A stretch of 64,000 nucleotides of DNA from a beta proteobacterium CB (GCA_000342265.1 CP004348.1:124001-188000), one strand, 5' to 3'; shown: positions 1 to 9,589, numbered from the stretch's first letter. Numbers and translations: made by a program. The notes: a model not told the origin generated them from the letters alone.

Positions 1-119
1 AGGGCAACGGTTACCGTTGCATGAATGTCACTAAATACGTCTGACTGAAGGACTAAGGCTGGTCTCGGCTTTCCAAAGTCACCCTGTATCGCTACCGTCA
101 CTACATTGCCACGTTTCAT
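1..119 (-). CDS. MazF/PemK-like mRNA interferase toxin, partial (C-terminus outside window)
   Basis: The minus strand from 119 reads MKRGNVVTVAIQGDFGKPRP and continues ALVLQSDVFSDIHATVTVAL to the window edge, about 39 codons. This is the typical N-terminus of MazF/PemK toxins: a basic start, a beta strand, then the GKPRPALVLQSD segment. The family cleaves mRNA, often at short sequence motifs, and is neutralised by the antitoxin encoded just upstream. Its ATG overlaps the antitoxin TGA by four bases, so the two are translationally coupled. The rest of the gene lies left of the window, so its integrity cannot be judged. Confidence 0.8.
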   Translation of the reverse strand, partial: MKRGNVVTVAIQGDFGKPRPALVLQSDVFSDIHATVTVA

Positions 120-331
120 GCTTCATCCAAGTCAGCTAATGCGTCATCAAGGAAGGACATTAATTCCTTGTCTACTCGATCGGATGTGGCTACTAATGCT
201 GATTGGCGACGGCACTCTTCAAGAAAGCCCGGGGCTTGCGTATTTGGAACCCATATTTGAATAGGTCGCAATCCAGCATCCCTTAAGGCAAGTCTGTGTT
301 TTTGGACTCGAAGTGCGGTATTTGAGGACAT
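116..331 (-). CDS. MazE-like antitoxin (DUF3018 type)
   Basis: A 71-residue protein directly upstream of the MazF-like toxin, overlapping it by four bases. The start (SNTALRVQKHRLALRDAGLRP) is a basic putative DNA-binding segment typical of the MazE-like DUF3018 family. The acidic C-terminus (ELMSFLDDALADLDEA) is the likely toxin-binding tail. The family represses its own operon and is degraded to release the toxin. A strong inverted repeat lies 15 bases upstream of the start codon and fits autoregulation. Family assignment is from pattern recall. Confidence 0.75.
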   Translation of the reverse strand: MSSNTALRVQKHRLALRDAGLRPIQIWVPNTQAPGFLEECRRQSALVATSDRVDKELMSFLDDALADLDEA

Positions 332-345
332 TTTCAGGTTCTTTG

Positions 346-397
346 TTTACGTTACATGTAACATGTTAACTCATTTATTTATTACATGTAACGTAAA
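346..397. promoter_or_regulatory. Inverted-repeat operator upstream of the toxin-antitoxin pair
   Basis: TTTACGTTACATGTAA at 346-361 and TTACATGTAACGTAAA at 382-397 are perfect 16-base inverted arms separated by 20 bases. Each arm contains the core TTACATGTAA, itself a palindrome, and 351-362 is a perfect 12-base palindrome. The spacer holds another small palindrome (GTTAAC). Two dyads about 31 bases centre to centre, roughly three helical turns, just upstream of the antitoxin are what a cooperatively bound autorepressor operator looks like. The element ends immediately before the ung stop codon. Confidence 0.7.
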
Positions 398-399
398 GG

Positions 400-1170
400 T
401 TAATTCCCAGCAGAAAATAAGTCCAATCCCATTAAATTATTTCTAACCACCCAGGTAATTGGTTCTAGCTCCTGCTTTACAAGCCATTCATTTGCCTTAG
501 TGAAATGCCCGCAGCTGGCTTTTGCACCAGGCTGCAAAAAGGGACTCTTTGTTTTATAGACCCCCAAACCAGATGGGTGGGAGGATTGCAGAATAAGTTG
601 ATCTTGCCCTGCTTCAATGAGGGGTAGTTTGGATTGAGCGTGGCCACCCCACAGCATCCAAATCAGGTGGGGCTTTTGTTGCGCTAAGGCACGAATCAGT
701 CGATCAATCAGAGGTTTCCAGCCTATGTTGACATGGCTAGCAGCTTCACCTAATTTGACGCTAAGAGCGGTATTGAGCAAAAGTACGCCTTGTCCTGCCC
801 AAGCCTGGAGATCTCCACTGGGAAGAGCTCCAAAACCTTCCAGTGCTAGCGCTTTGCTGATATTGCGTAAGGAGCTAGGAAATTCGCGTGAGTTACTGGG
901 AATGTCGCCAGGAATCGAAAATGCTAATCCCTGAGCCAGCCCAGGAGAGTGATACGGATCCTGCCCCAAGATGACGATCTTGACCTTAGTGACTGGAGTT
1001 AGCGTCAGTGCTTTAAAGAAATTCTGTGGATCCGGACAAATCTTCTCTGCGCATATATTGAGTTCAGTTCTTACGTTGTTCTGCAGTATTTGCCATTCAG
1101 AAGATTCAAAATAATCTCCAAGCAGGGCGCGCCAATCTTCCGGAATATCAGCCGCAGAAAATGAATACAT
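400..1170 (-). CDS. ung: Uracil-DNA glycosylase, family 1
   Basis: A 256-residue base-excision-repair enzyme that removes uracil from DNA in the cytoplasm. The water-activating motif GQDPYH is at residues 69-74 with catalytic Asp71. The uracil-binding LLNTALSV is near 131-138, and the DNA-intercalating HPSGL is at 198-202, with a longer loop than the usual HPSPL-to-GCGHF stretch. Length is close to the usual 220-260. The start codon overlaps the stop of the upstream M61 peptidase gene by one base. It is the last gene of the ubiH-dsbC-M61-ung run. Confidence 0.95.
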   Translation of the reverse strand: MYSFSAADIPEDWRALLGDYFESSEWQILQNNVRTELNICAEKICPDPQNFFKALTLTPVTKVKIVILGQDPYHSPGLAQGLAFSIPGDIPSNSREFPSSLRNISKALALEGFGALPSGDLQAWAGQGVLLLNTALSVKLGEAASHVNIGWKPLIDRLIRALAQQKPHLIWMLWGGHAQSKLPLIEAGQDQLILQSSHPSGLGVYKTKSPFLQPGAKASCGHFTKANEWLVKQELEPITWVVRNNLMGLDLFSAGN

Positions 1171-2954
1171 TACTCAGTTGGTGTAAGTGTGTATTGAATT
1201 GGAATCTGATCATCCTCAAGGACGGTCATGCACTCGTGCTCTAAATCATCTCGATAAAAACAAATCTGAATGACTTGTCCTGAGATCAAGCTAGATAAAA
1301 CCTTATCCCAACGAGCAGCAGTAATGCGCTCACCATTGATGCTAGCTAATAGATCACCAGCAGCTAGACCGGCCAATTGTGCAGCGCCGCCGTCGAGCAC
1401 GTGCGTTACCTTTAGCCAACCATTAGCCTCAGTATGGCGCAATCCCAGTTGGAGCTTAATTTGCTCAAGCTTGGAGTGGGTTTTTCTCTTCACTGAAATA
1501 GTCTGTGAATGAATCCATTTTTGGATTGGAATATCTTCAGCGCCAAAAATATAGCGAAACTTAAATTCAGTCCAAGTTTTGGAGAAGCCCTTACCAAGCA
1601 GTTTGAGTATCAACTCATCTAAACCATCTTCAGCAATACCCTCAAGCGTGACCCCATGTGTTTGCCAGAGGAGGCGCATCAAATCATCCAAGGATTTGCG
1701 TTCGCCTGTAAATGCGCGAATCCTGAGATCTAATCCTAAGGCAAGTAAGGCGCCTTTTCCGTAGTAACTAACAACCGCATTCGGCGTGTTCTCATCGGCT
1801 TGGTAGTATTTAGTCCAAGCATCAAAAGAGCTATCCGCCAGGCTTTGCTTGAGCCTTCCTGGCCCTCGCAAAATGCCATTCCAATTATTGGCAACAAGCT
1901 TTAAATAGGTTTTGAGATCAATGCGCTTGCTACGGAATAACTGCAAATCATCGTAGTAACTTGTAAAGCCTTCAAATAACCAAAGTAAGCAGGTATGGTT
2001 TCTGCGATCGAGTTGGTAGGGTTGAAATGCTTTGGGTTGAATACGCTTTACTAGCCAAGCATGAAAATACTCATGGCTGCAGAGACCTAAAAACTCACGA
2101 TAGGAGGTCTCATCTAAAGGGGTATTTACTTGAGGAATTTGGTCACGACGACATAGAAGGGCTGTGCTATTGCGATGCTCAAGTCCACCGTATCCAGAAA
2201 GAACGGCATTAACTAAAAATAAATAATTCTGGAAAGGCGCGTTTTTAGTCTTAGGTTCAAAAAGATTGATGGTGCAAGTGCAAATAGCCTGAAGATCTGT
2301 TGCTAAGCGCTCTAGATCAACTTCATGAATGCAACCTTGTATCGCCATACTGTGTGACACACCATTGGATTTCCAGTGGGCAATCTGAAACTCGCCGATG
2401 GCAATTGGGTGATCAAGCAGGTCATCATAGTTTTTGGCGAGATAAAAGCCGTAGCCTTGATTATCCACTTTGGCAGCTTGTAAGCCTGTCTGAACGGTCC
2501 AAGAGTTTGCGCAAGTATCTTTAGGCGGAATCAACACTAAAGCGCAGGCCAAAGACTCTTGACCTTTAACCGCCAGACATAAGCTGCTTGGATTAATAAA
2601 TGCACGTTCAGTATCGAGATAGGCGGCGCGCACAGAAGAATCAAATGCATATACCGTTGTGAGGATTTCTACGGCACCAGCCACCTTGGGTAAGCGCCAC
2701 TGATCGTTATCAATGCGCTCTAGCGTTAGTGCTTCATTTGGATTATTAATTGCAAACGCTTCAATCGTTTCAATTTGTTTGCTGAAGTCGCGTATTAAAT
2801 AGCTTCCTGGAATCCATGCAGGCATTTGCATAATCTGCCCATTCGGTAATGGGTTCTCAATACGTAACTTCACATGAAAGCGGTGGCTATGTAAGTCTGC
2901 CGACCAAATGGTGTACTGGATTGCAGGTAGTTCAGAAGTATTTAATTTGTTCAT
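1170..2954 (-). CDS. M61-family metallopeptidase with PDZ domain
   Basis: A 594-residue protein of the glycyl-aminopeptidase-like M61 family. The N-terminal half is a beta-rich domain. The zinc site HEYFH is at 294-298, with the third ligand probably Glu328 in the EGFTSYYDD segment. GGLEH at 256-260 is a family motif. A PDZ domain occupies roughly 505-580 (NGWLKVTHVLDGGAAQLAGL). No signal peptide is obvious, so it is probably cytoplasmic. It sits between dsbC and ung and overlaps ung by one base. Substrates of bacterial members are largely unknown. Confidence 0.9.
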   Translation of the reverse strand: MNKLNTSELPAIQYTIWSADLHSHRFHVKLRIENPLPNGQIMQMPAWIPGSYLIRDFSKQIETIEAFAINNPNEALTLERIDNDQWRLPKVAGAVEILTTVYAFDSSVRAAYLDTERAFINPSSLCLAVKGQESLACALVLIPPKDTCANSWTVQTGLQAAKVDNQGYGFYLAKNYDDLLDHPIAIGEFQIAHWKSNGVSHSMAIQGCIHEVDLERLATDLQAICTCTINLFEPKTKNAPFQNYLFLVNAVLSGYGGLEHRNSTALLCRRDQIPQVNTPLDETSYREFLGLCSHEYFHAWLVKRIQPKAFQPYQLDRRNHTCLLWLFEGFTSYYDDLQLFRSKRIDLKTYLKLVANNWNGILRGPGRLKQSLADSSFDAWTKYYQADENTPNAVVSYYGKGALLALGLDLRIRAFTGERKSLDDLMRLLWQTHGVTLEGIAEDGLDELILKLLGKGFSKTWTEFKFRYIFGAEDIPIQKWIHSQTISVKRKTHSKLEQIKLQLGLRHTEANGWLKVTHVLDGGAAQLAGLAAGDLLASINGERITAARWDKVLSSLISGQVIQICFYRDDLEHECMTVLEDDQIPIQYTLTPTE

Positions 2955-2966
2955 CAGTATTGCCTA

Positions 2967-3692
2967 TTACTTCAGACTGCTAAATTTCTTTTCAATATCG
3001 GTAATTTGAACCGCGCCTGGAAAGCGACTGCCATCAGTAAAGAAAATAGTCGGGGTTCCTGTAATGCCGTAGGTTTTGGCAAAAGCCATATTTTTATCTA
3101 AGGGGGTAGTGCAGTCACCCTTACCGCTCGGTGCAATACCATTGATCATCCAATCAATATAGGCTTTTTGCGGATCACCAGAGCACCAAATTTGTTTAGA
3201 CTTCTGTGCAGAGTCAGGTGACAAAATCGGAATTAAGTAGGTGTAAACGGTAACGTTATCTAGTTGCTGCAAAGATTTTTCTAAACGCTTGCAGTAGCCG
3301 CAATTGGGGTCGGAGAAAACGGCTATCTGTCGACTGCCATTGCCGCGGACTGCTTTTAAAGCATTTGAAAAATTGAGTTCAGACCATTTAATGCGATTGA
3401 GATCTGCTTGTTTTTGTTCTGTAATATTTTTTCCTGTGGCGATCTCAATGATTTCACCTTGGATGAGGTATTTGCTGTTTGCGTCGGTATAAAACACATC
3501 ATTTCCAACCAAGACCTCGTATATGCCTGGAATGGGAGATTGAGAAACGCCTTTGATTTTGGTGTTGGGGCCGATCTTCTTTTGTAGTTCAGATCGAACT
3601 TGTTGCTCCGATTGTGCATTGACCATTCCCGCTAAAAAGGTGAGGGAGCAAGCTAAAGCAAGGCTAGAAAATAATTTATTCAAAATCAGCAT
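2967..3692 (-). CDS. dsbC: DsbC-type periplasmic disulfide isomerase
   Basis: A thioredoxin-fold disulfide-bond isomerase of 241 residues with a signal peptide (hydrophobic core about 7-21, likely cleavage after VNA at 26). A short DsbC-like dimerisation domain (27-90) is followed by the active site CGYC at 131-134 and the cis-proline TGTP at 211-214. Cys170 and Cys194 could form a second disulfide. The open frame extends upstream to 3845, but that part lies inside ubiH and does not resemble the family. ATG 3692 has GGAG directly abutting it. A TTG at 3683 has the same GGAG nine bases upstream and gives a more usual signal peptide, so the start is uncertain by three codons. It overlaps the ubiH-like gene by 8-17 bases. 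Confidence 0.9.
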   Translation of the reverse strand: MLILNKLFSSLALACSLTFLAGMVNAQSEQQVRSELQKKIGPNTKIKGVSQSPIPGIYEVLVGNDVFYTDANSKYLIQGEIIEIATGKNITEQKQADLNRIKWSELNFSNALKAVRGNGSRQIAVFSDPNCGYCKRLEKSLQQLDNVTVYTYLIPILSPDSAQKSKQIWCSGDPQKAYIDWMINGIAPSGKGDCTTPLDKNMAFAKTYGITGTPTIFFTDGSRFPGAVQITDIEKKFSSLK

Positions 3693-4950
3693 CTCCGAGG
3701 GCGCGTTCGATAAGGCGCCGTTTAATAAAGTGACTGCGATTGACCATACCCAGTCCCCAATTGCGTAATTGCTTTTCAGTGCCACTACTCGCTGAAAATA
3801 GTTTCTTGAGCTTATCTGTGACCCACAGCAGTGCACTGGTATCACCTTGACGTTGACGCTCGTAACGACGCAATAAAACTTTATCGTTCGGCAGCCGAAA
3901 GGATTCGCGTTTGCTCAAAATATTGAGTAGGGTTGCAACATCTCTTAATCCCAGGTTTAAGCCTTGTCCTGCTAGTGGATGCATCACATGGGCGGCATCT
4001 CCAATCAGCACTACTTTGGGATTTTCATCGGGGCCAATAAATCGACTTGCACGCATTCTTTTCAATGGAAAAGCAGCAGGTGTTGAATTGAGGGTGAGCT
4101 CCCCAAGTTGAGCGGCTATTGCGCCATTCGCAATCAAGGAAAACTTTTCAGACCACTCTACTTGATCAAGCTGTAAAAGTTCTGCAGCATTTTCTGGTGA
4201 AGTTGACCACACCATCGAGACCTGTTGATTTGGTAACGGTAACATTGCCACAATATCGCCGCCCGGCAAAAACCATTGATAGGCAGTTTCTAAATGCGCT
4301 TGACCGCAAATCCAATTAACCACTACGGCACTTTGTGAGTAGGTTTCTTCCTTTGCGGAAATACCTAGCTCGCTACGAATCGGAGAGTTGGCCCCATCAG
4401 CAGCAATCACGAGTTGGGCCCGTAATGTAGATCCATTTGTGAGCTGGAGGCTTGCACCATCGGCATCTACTTGAATATTTTCAACTGCGTCAGAGATGCG
4501 TTCTAATTTATTTTGGAAGCGTGAGGCTTGGTCTAAGGTATGTTCAATTACATTTGACTCACCAATCCAGGCTAATTGAGGTGTTCCCGCCTCAAACGCA
4601 GATAGATGCAGTTGATCTTGCTTTTCGCCGCGATCACCAAAAATCCGCATATCTCGAACTGGCTGCAGCCGGCTGTGATCAATAGCGTCCCAAACTTGAA
4701 GATGAGCCAGTAATTTTTGAGTGCTTGAGGAAAAAGCGTAAATTCGCTGTCCCCATTGATTTCCTTGAGGCGGAGCAACAGCTTGCCCTAAGTCGGGCGC
4801 AATTTGAATGGTTTGCAGACCAAGCTGGGCTAAACCTAAAGCGCAGGCCTTACCCGTTATACCTCCACCCACTACGGCAACATCGACTGCCCGGATTTGG
4901 GAGGTATTTTTGGGCAATTTTGCCGAGGTATTTTGCAGGACTTCTGACAT
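3676..4950 (-). CDS. UbiH/UbiF/VisC-family FAD-dependent hydroxylase
   Basis: A 424-residue aromatic-ring hydroxylase of the ubiquinone biosynthesis family. It has the Rossmann GGGITG at 28-33, the DG motif [10 protein letters not shown] near 183-192, and the FAD-ribityl motif [21 protein letters not shown] starting at 317. These enzymes hydroxylate the benzoquinone ring during coenzyme Q synthesis at the membrane. Which position (C5, C1 or C6) cannot be decided from sequence alone in betaproteobacteria, so no symbol is given. First gene of the minus-strand run with dsbC, the M61 peptidase and ung; divergent from ychF with a 39-base gap. Confidence 0.88.
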   Translation of the reverse strand: MSEVLQNTSAKLPKNTSQIRAVDVAVVGGGITGKACALGLAQLGLQTIQIAPDLGQAVAPPQGNQWGQRIYAFSSSTQKLLAHLQVWDAIDHSRLQPVRDMRIFGDRGEKQDQLHLSAFEAGTPQLAWIGESNVIEHTLDQASRFQNKLERISDAVENIQVDADGASLQLTNGSTLRAQLVIAADGANSPIRSELGISAKEETYSQSAVVVNWICGQAHLETAYQWFLPGGDIVAMLPLPNQQVSMVWSTSPENAAELLQLDQVEWSEKFSLIANGAIAAQLGELTLNSTPAAFPLKRMRASRFIGPDENPKVVLIGDAAHVMHPLAGQGLNLGLRDVATLLNILSKRESFRLPNDKVLLRRYERQRQGDTSALLWVTDKLKKLFSASSGTEKQLRNWGLGMVNRSHFIKRRLIERALGDADFE

Positions 4951-4989
4951 ATCTCGATGATATCGAAACTAGCCCTTTACAATACGGCT

Positions 4990-6084
4990 ATGTCTTTGAA
5001 ATGTGGCATCGTCGGCCTGCCTAACGTCGGCAAATCTACCCTCTTTAACGCGCTTACCAAGGCTGGAATCGCGGCGGAAAACTATCCTTTCTGCACGATC
5101 GAGCCTAATGTGGGTGTGGTCGAGGTTCCTGACCCCCGTCTTGCCGCTTTGGCTGAGATCGTAAAGCCTGAGCGCATCCTGCCTGCTACTGTCGAATTTG
5201 TCGATATTGCTGGCTTGGTGGCTGGCGCTTCTAAAGGCGAAGGTCTGGGAAATCAGTTTTTAGCCAATATTCGAGAAACTGACGCCATTACCCATGTAGT
5301 GCGCTGTTTTGAGGATGCCAACGTGATTCACGTGGCTGGCAAGATTGACCCGATCTCCGATATCGCAGTGATCGATACCGAGCTGGCCCTATCCGATTTA
5401 ACAACCGTTGAAAAAACCCTTCAACGTTCCAGCAAAGCTGCCAAGTCCGGTAATGACAAAGAGGCAGCCGCTTTAGTGGCCGTGCTAACTAAGGTACAGG
5501 CTCATTTGGATCAAGCTCAGCCAGTGCGCAGCCTGAAGCTGAGTGATGAAGAGAATCTGCTCCTAAAGCCACTTTGTTTGATTACTGCAAAGCCGGCGAT
5601 GTATATCGCCAACGTCAAGGAAGACGGCTTTGATAACAATCCGCATTTAGAGGCGGTTATTCAGCATGCGGCCAAAGAAGGTGCACCAGTAGTTGCAGTG
5701 TGCGCCGCAATCGAAGCCGAGATCGCTGATTTAGATGACGCTGACAAGCTTGAGTTCTTGGCAGACTTAGGCATGGAAGAGTCTGGATTGGATCGTGTAA
5801 TTCGCGCGGGCTATAAGTTATTAGGCCTACAGACCTACTTTACAGCTGGCGTTAAAGAAGTTCGCGCCTGGACAATTCATCAAGGCGATACTGCTCCGCA
5901 GGCTGCTGGAGTCATCCATACGGATTTTGAGCGAGGCTTTATTCGTGCGCAAACCATTGCTTTTGAAGACTTTATTCAATTTAAAGGTGAGTCTGGTGCC
6001 AAAGAGGCTGGCAAGATGCGTGCCGAGGGCAAAGAGTATGTTGTTAAAGATGGTGACGTCTTGAACTTCCTCTTTAACGTGTAA
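4990..6084 (+). CDS. ychF: Redox-regulated ATPase YchF (Obg-related)
   Basis: A 364-residue member of the YchF/Ola1 family of translation factors, which bind ribosomes and prefer ATP. The P-loop GLPNVGKST is at 9-17 and the switch [16 protein letters not shown] is clear. The position equivalent to the GTPase NKxD motif reads NVKE, the known reason for relaxed nucleotide specificity. A C-terminal TGS domain is present (about 280-364). The frame opens upstream at 4957, but ATG 4990 ([11 protein letters not shown]) matches the family start and length. A palindromic terminator follows. Confidence 0.95.
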   Translation: MSLKCGIVGLPNVGKSTLFNALTKAGIAAENYPFCTIEPNVGVVEVPDPRLAALAEIVKPERILPATVEFVDIAGLVAGASKGEGLGNQFLANIRETDAITHVVRCFEDANVIHVAGKIDPISDIAVIDTELALSDLTTVEKTLQRSSKAAKSGNDKEAAALVAVLTKVQAHLDQAQPVRSLKLSDEENLLLKPLCLITAKPAMYIANVKEDGFDNNPHLEAVIQHAAKEGAPVVAVCAAIEAEIADLDDADKLEFLADLGMEESGLDRVIRAGYKLLGLQTYFTAGVKEVRAWTIHQGDTAPQAAGVIHTDFERGFIRAQTIAFEDFIQFKGESGAKEAGKMRAEGKEYVVKDGDVLNFLFNV

Positions 6085-6102
6085 ATCAGCACTCTTAAAT
6101 GA

Positions 6103-6130
6103 AAAAGACCCTTACTAGTAAGGGTCTTTT
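6103..6130. terminator. Bidirectional terminator between ychF and the HTH gene
   Basis: A 28-base perfect palindrome. The GC-containing arm GACCCTTACT (6107-6116) pairs with AGTAAGGGTC (6117-6126), flanked by A and T runs on both sides. It lies 18 bases after the ychF stop and 18 bases from the stop of the convergent gene, so it can terminate transcription in both directions. Confidence 0.9.
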
Positions 6131-6148
6131 GCTATCTACTGGCTTGAA

Positions 6149-6499
6149 TTAGCTCGCCTTGACGGCCTTTTCTAGGCACTTAGAAATTTCTTCATAGCGC
6201 TTGATGGCGATCTTGCTAGGAACCACTTCTTTTTTACGCCCATCTTCATTTGCAGCCATTTTGATGTAACCCATGGCGCTGAGATTCTTCAGTCTTCCGT
6301 GAAGAGTTGCCTGGGATCCCAGATCAGAGAGAGAAATCAGATCGCCGACCAAAATCGATTGCTTGGCATGAAAGCTCAAAACAATTTTGTCCAAAAGACT
6401 TTCTTCAATGGAGTCGAGTTTTTTCCCAGGATTGATGCGGTCAAGAACATCAATCAGATTTAAAAAGCGAATGTAGCAAGAAGATTTGGTGGTAGACAT
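6149..6499 (-). CDS. Small winged-helix (MarR-like) transcriptional regulator
   Basis: A 116-residue protein I recognise only by fold. An N-terminal helical part (8-40) is followed by a likely helix-turn-helix around 50-80 (ILVGDLISLSDLGSQATLHG RLKNLSAMGYIK). A wing with ANEDGRKKEVV (83-93) and a C-terminal helix follow. That order matches single-domain MarR-type repressors. It is divergent from a membrane protein gene, and the 110-base gap carries a small dyad that could be its operator. Ligand and targets unknown. Confidence 0.7.
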   Translation of the reverse strand: MSTTKSSCYIRFLNLIDVLDRINPGKKLDSIEESLLDKIVLSFHAKQSILVGDLISLSDLGSQATLHGRLKNLSAMGYIKMAANEDGRKKEVVPSKIAIKRYEEISKCLEKAVKAS

Positions 6500-6525
6500 G
6501 TTGTAGTACGTTTATAAAAAGTAAT

Positions 6526-6539
6526 TAGCCTTAGGGCTA
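6526..6539. promoter_or_regulatory. Small dyad in the divergent intergenic region
   Basis: TAGCC TTAG GGCTA (6526-6539) is a perfect five-base-arm dyad in the 110-base gap between the MarR-like gene and the MASE1-like gene. Its position suits an autoregulatory operator. The arms are short, so chance is possible. Confidence 0.3.
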
Positions 6540-6609
6540 GCGATATTGTAGGCTCATTTATCTTATTCGCAACTTGTCTGCATTTATAAAATCAACCATA
6601 CTGGCGGTA

Positions 6610-7164
6610 ATGGATAAAACAAGTCGCGAATGGATGACGGGATTGATGGTGGGGGTAATTGCTTACTCAAGCCTCTTTTACGTTAATGCTTGGCTCACTA
6701 CGCATCTTGCCTATGGTCTTGGCGTGAACTGGATCTACCTTCCGGCCGGTTTACGTTTGTTTTTGACACTCATTTTTGGTTTATCTGGGGCAGTAGGAAT
6801 TGCCATTGCCTCATTCATGATTTGCTTCTTTGGCCAATTTCCGCCAGAGCTTATTACTTGTATCGGTATCGGCTTGATATCGGGTTTTGCTCCTTATTTG
6901 GCAAGAATTTTTGTAGTGAGCAATATCAATATCGCACCTGATTTGAGTAACTTGAGCCTACAGAAGTTAGCAATCTGTACATTGATTTATGCCGCTCTCA
7001 GTGCAGGCTTGCATCAATGGTGGTTTGCTGTTCGAGGCCTTGATGAAAGTGGAACCTTCAATCACTTCCTGGTAATGTGGATTGGTGATGTACTGGGGAC
7101 AGTTTTGCTGATTGGGCTTGTCAAGTACGGCTTAGACCTACTGAAACCCTCTAAAGCAACTTAA
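6610..7164 (+). CDS. MASE1-like integral membrane protein
   Basis: About 184 residues with five or more hydrophobic segments. It contains a [20 protein letters not shown] stretch, which resembles the WxPAG motif of MASE1 sensory membrane domains, and a late [12 protein letters not shown] segment, also MASE1-like. No kinase, GGDEF or other output domain follows, so it is a stand-alone membrane domain. ATG 6610 was chosen; an in-frame TTG at 6574 would add 12 residues, and neither has a strong ribosome site. Divergent from a MarR-like regulator. Its stop shares bases with the trpC stop. Confidence 0.7.
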   Translation: MDKTSREWMTGLMVGVIAYSSLFYVNAWLTTHLAYGLGVNWIYLPAGLRLFLTLIFGLSGAVGIAIASFMICFFGQFPPELITCIGIGLISGFAPYLARIFVVSNINIAPDLSNLSLQKLAICTLIYAALSAGLHQWWFAVRGLDESGTFNHFLVMWIGDVLGTVLLIGLVKYGLDLLKPSKAT

Positions 7165-7964
7165 TTAAATAATTCGCTTAGAGCTACTCCGGGGTCCTTG
7201 GCCCGCATGAACGCTTCGCCTACTAAGAATGCATTGATCTGGTGATCGCGCATGAGTTGCACATCGGTGCGACTCATGATTCCAGACTCGGTAACCAAAG
7301 TTTTTCCGGCAGGGACCATAGATAGTAGTGAGAGTGTGGTTTGAAGGGTTACTTCAAAAGTCTTTAGGTTACGGTTATTAATACCGAGTAGCGGTGTCTT
7401 TAATTCAAGGGCCTGCTCTAATTCAGGTGCGTTATGCACTTCAACAAGTACATCCAATCCCAGTTCATGTGCACAAGCTTCCAAGTCCTTCATCTGATTG
7501 AGCTCTAGGCAAGCCACAATCAACAAAATCGCATCAGCACCAATTGCTCTTGCTTCGTAGACTTGATAAGGGTCGATCGTAAAGTCTTTGCGTAATACGG
7601 GGATGCTACATGCAGCCCTTGCGGCCTGAAGATAGGCATTCGCCCCCTGGAAATAATCCCTATCTGTGAGAACGGATAGGCAGGCCGCACCATTTTTTTC
7701 ATAGGACTGCGCAATTTCAGCTGGCTGAAAATTTTCACGCAATATTCCTTTGCTGGGGCTCGCTTTCTTAATCTCGGTAATCACACCAGCTTTGCCTGCT
7801 GCAATCTTTTGTTCGATAGACCGAATAAAACCACGCGGCTTTAAAAGGGCATCAAGATTATTTTCTTGAGCCTGATCGCGATGATTGGCTAGAGAGATTT
7901 TTTTTGAATCACTAGCTACCTCAATCTTCTTGGTGGCAACAATTTTGTCGAGGATATCGCTCAT
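7161..7964 (-). CDS. trpC: Indole-3-glycerol phosphate synthase
   Basis: A 267-residue TIM-barrel enzyme of tryptophan synthesis that converts carboxyphenylamino-deoxyribulose phosphate to indole-3-glycerol phosphate. Family motifs: [12 protein letters not shown] near 64-75 with the catalytic lysines, LRKDF for the second catalytic Lys, [10 protein letters not shown] and VTESGI. Monofunctional, with no TrpF fusion. Last gene of rpe-trpEGDC and 11 bases after trpD. Its stop overlaps that of the convergent membrane gene by four bases. Confidence 0.97.
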   Translation of the reverse strand: MSDILDKIVATKKIEVASDSKKISLANHRDQAQENNLDALLKPRGFIRSIEQKIAAGKAGVITEIKKASPSKGILRENFQPAEIAQSYEKNGAACLSVLTDRDYFQGANAYLQAARAACSIPVLRKDFTIDPYQVYEARAIGADAILLIVACLELNQMKDLEACAHELGLDVLVEVHNAPELEQALELKTPLLGINNRNLKTFEVTLQTTLSLLSMVPAGKTLVTESGIMSRTDVQLMRDHQINAFLVGEAFMRAKDPGVALSELFN

Positions 7965-7975
7965 GAAGATCTTAA

Positions 7976-8998
7976 TTAATTTTGGGTTGCGGCTACGAAT
8001 TGGTTTAGCTTTTGGAGGGCGGCACCAGATGCAATGGCTGCTTGTGCCATCTGAATACCGCTAGCAATATTTGGCGCTACATCGGATACATACAATACCG
8101 CACCAGCGTTGAGACAAACAATGTCGCTTGCTGGGCCCGGTGTTTTATTAAGTACGTCCAAAACAATGGCTTTAGATTCTTCAGCATCAGCCACTTTAAA
8201 GCTATTGGTCGGGGCTGTACTCAAGCCAAAGTCTTTTGGATGAATCTCATATTCACGGACCTGACCATCTTTCAGTTCGCCTACAAGCGTAGGGCCCTCA
8301 AGAGAAATCTCATCCAAACCATCACGGCCATACACAACCAGTGCGTGGTCCATACCCATAGCCTGCAATACCCGTGCTTGGATACCTACTAAGTCAGCAT
8401 GAAACACACCCATCAGAATGCGCTTAGCATCGGCTGGATTCGTTAGCGGCCCGAGGATATTAAAAATCGTGCGCACACCCAAATCTCTTCGAATCGGCAC
8501 CACATTCTTCATTGCGGGATGATGGTTGGGTGCAAACATAAAGCCCGCCCCTACTTCGGAAATACATTTGGCTACTTGCTCTGGTGAGAGCGACAGTTTT
8601 ACGCCTAGCGACTCCAGAATGTCTGCGCTTCCAGATTTGCTGCTGACGCTGCGATTACCGTGTTTAGCAATTTTGGCGCCGGCTGCTGCTGCCACAAACA
8701 TAGCGGCAGTAGAGATATTGAAGGTATGAGCTCCGTCACCACCGGTGCCAACTACATCCACTAAATTTTTTCTATCCTCTACATGTACCGGGGTCGCAAA
8801 TTCACGCATAACTTGTGCAGCTGCTGCAATCTCACCAACAGTCTCTTTTTTAGTGCGCAGTGCAACCAATAGGCCGGCGACCAAGGTTGGCGGCATCTCA
8901 CCACTCATGATGAGGCGCATCATTGCTGTCATTTCATCATGAAAAAGTTCGCGATGTTCAATACAACGTTGTAGTGCTTGCTGAGGCGTAATAGACAT
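7976..8998 (-). CDS. trpD: Anthranilate phosphoribosyltransferase
   Basis: A 340-residue enzyme that transfers phosphoribose from PRPP to anthranilate. The phosphate-binding GTGGDGA is at 84-90 and [15 protein letters not shown] at 112-126. The length is the usual one for a monofunctional TrpD not fused to TrpG. It lies 24 bases after trpG and 11 before trpC in one transcription unit. Confidence 0.97.
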   Translation of the reverse strand: MSITPQQALQRCIEHRELFHDEMTAMMRLIMSGEMPPTLVAGLLVALRTKKETVGEIAAAAQVMREFATPVHVEDRKNLVDVVGTGGDGAHTFNISTAAMFVAAAAGAKIAKHGNRSVSSKSGSADILESLGVKLSLSPEQVAKCISEVGAGFMFAPNHHPAMKNVVPIRRDLGVRTIFNILGPLTNPADAKRILMGVFHADLVGIQARVLQAMGMDHALVVYGRDGLDEISLEGPTLVGELKDGQVREYEIHPKDFGLSTAPTNSFKVADAEESKAIVLDVLNKTPGPASDIVCLNAGAVLYVSDVAPNIASGIQMAQAAIASGAALQKLNQFVAATQN

Positions 8999-9022
8999 GG
9001 GGGTCGACTGAATGCTTTTGAG

Positions 9023-9589
9023 TTATTTGGCTTGCAAGAAATTCTTGAGCAAGGCATGGCCATGCTCAGAAAGAATCGATTCTGGGTGGAATTGCACGCC
9101 TTCTACGGCTAGCTCTTTATGACGAACGCCCATAATTTCACCATCAGAAGAGGTGGCTGTTACCTCGAGTACTGCTGGCAATGAACTCTTTTCAATCGCA
9201 AGGGAGTGATAACGCGTCACTTTAAATGGATTGGGTAAATCTCTGAAAACGCCAACACCAGTGTGGTGAATATCATCGGTCTTGCCATGCATTACTTTCT
9301 GGGCGCGAATAATCTTGCCACCAAAAGCCTCGCCAATTGCTTGATGTCCAAGGCAGACGCCGAGGATGGGTATTTTTCCAGCATAACGTTGAATCGTAGC
9401 CACTGAAATCCCTGCTTCCGCTGGACTGCATGGCCCTGGCGAAATACAAATACGCGCAGGATTGATTTTGGAGATCTCTTCAACGGAAATCTCATCATTG
9501 CGAAAGACTTTGACCTCTTCACCAAGCTCTGCAAAATACTGAACCAGGTTATAGGTAAATGAATCGTAGTTATCAATCATGAGGAGCAT
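9023..9589 (-). CDS. trpG: Anthranilate synthase glutamine amidotransferase subunit
   Basis: A 188-residue class I amidotransferase that supplies ammonia to TrpE. The nucleophile is Cys79 in [10 protein letters not shown]; His168 and Glu170 in QFHPES complete the triad. In bacteria with a single copy, such as Bacillus, this subunit can also serve folate synthesis (PabA). The start overlaps the end of trpE by 17 bases, which fits coupled synthesis of the two subunits. Confidence 0.96.
   Translation of the reverse strand: MLLMIDNYDSFTYNLVQYFAELGEEVKVFRNDEISVEEISKINPARICISPGPCSPAEAGISVATIQRYAGKIPILGVCLGHQAIGEAFGGKIIRAQKVMHGKTDDIHHTGVGVFRDLPNPFKVTRYHSLAIEKSSLPAVLEVTATSSDGEIMGVRHKELAVEGVQFHPESILSEHGHALLKNFLQAK

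Noticed and set aside
8012..8392. 126-codon plus-strand frame antisense to trpD
   Set aside because: Rich in Cys, His and Asn and without fold-like pattern; trpD motifs on the minus strand are intact across it.
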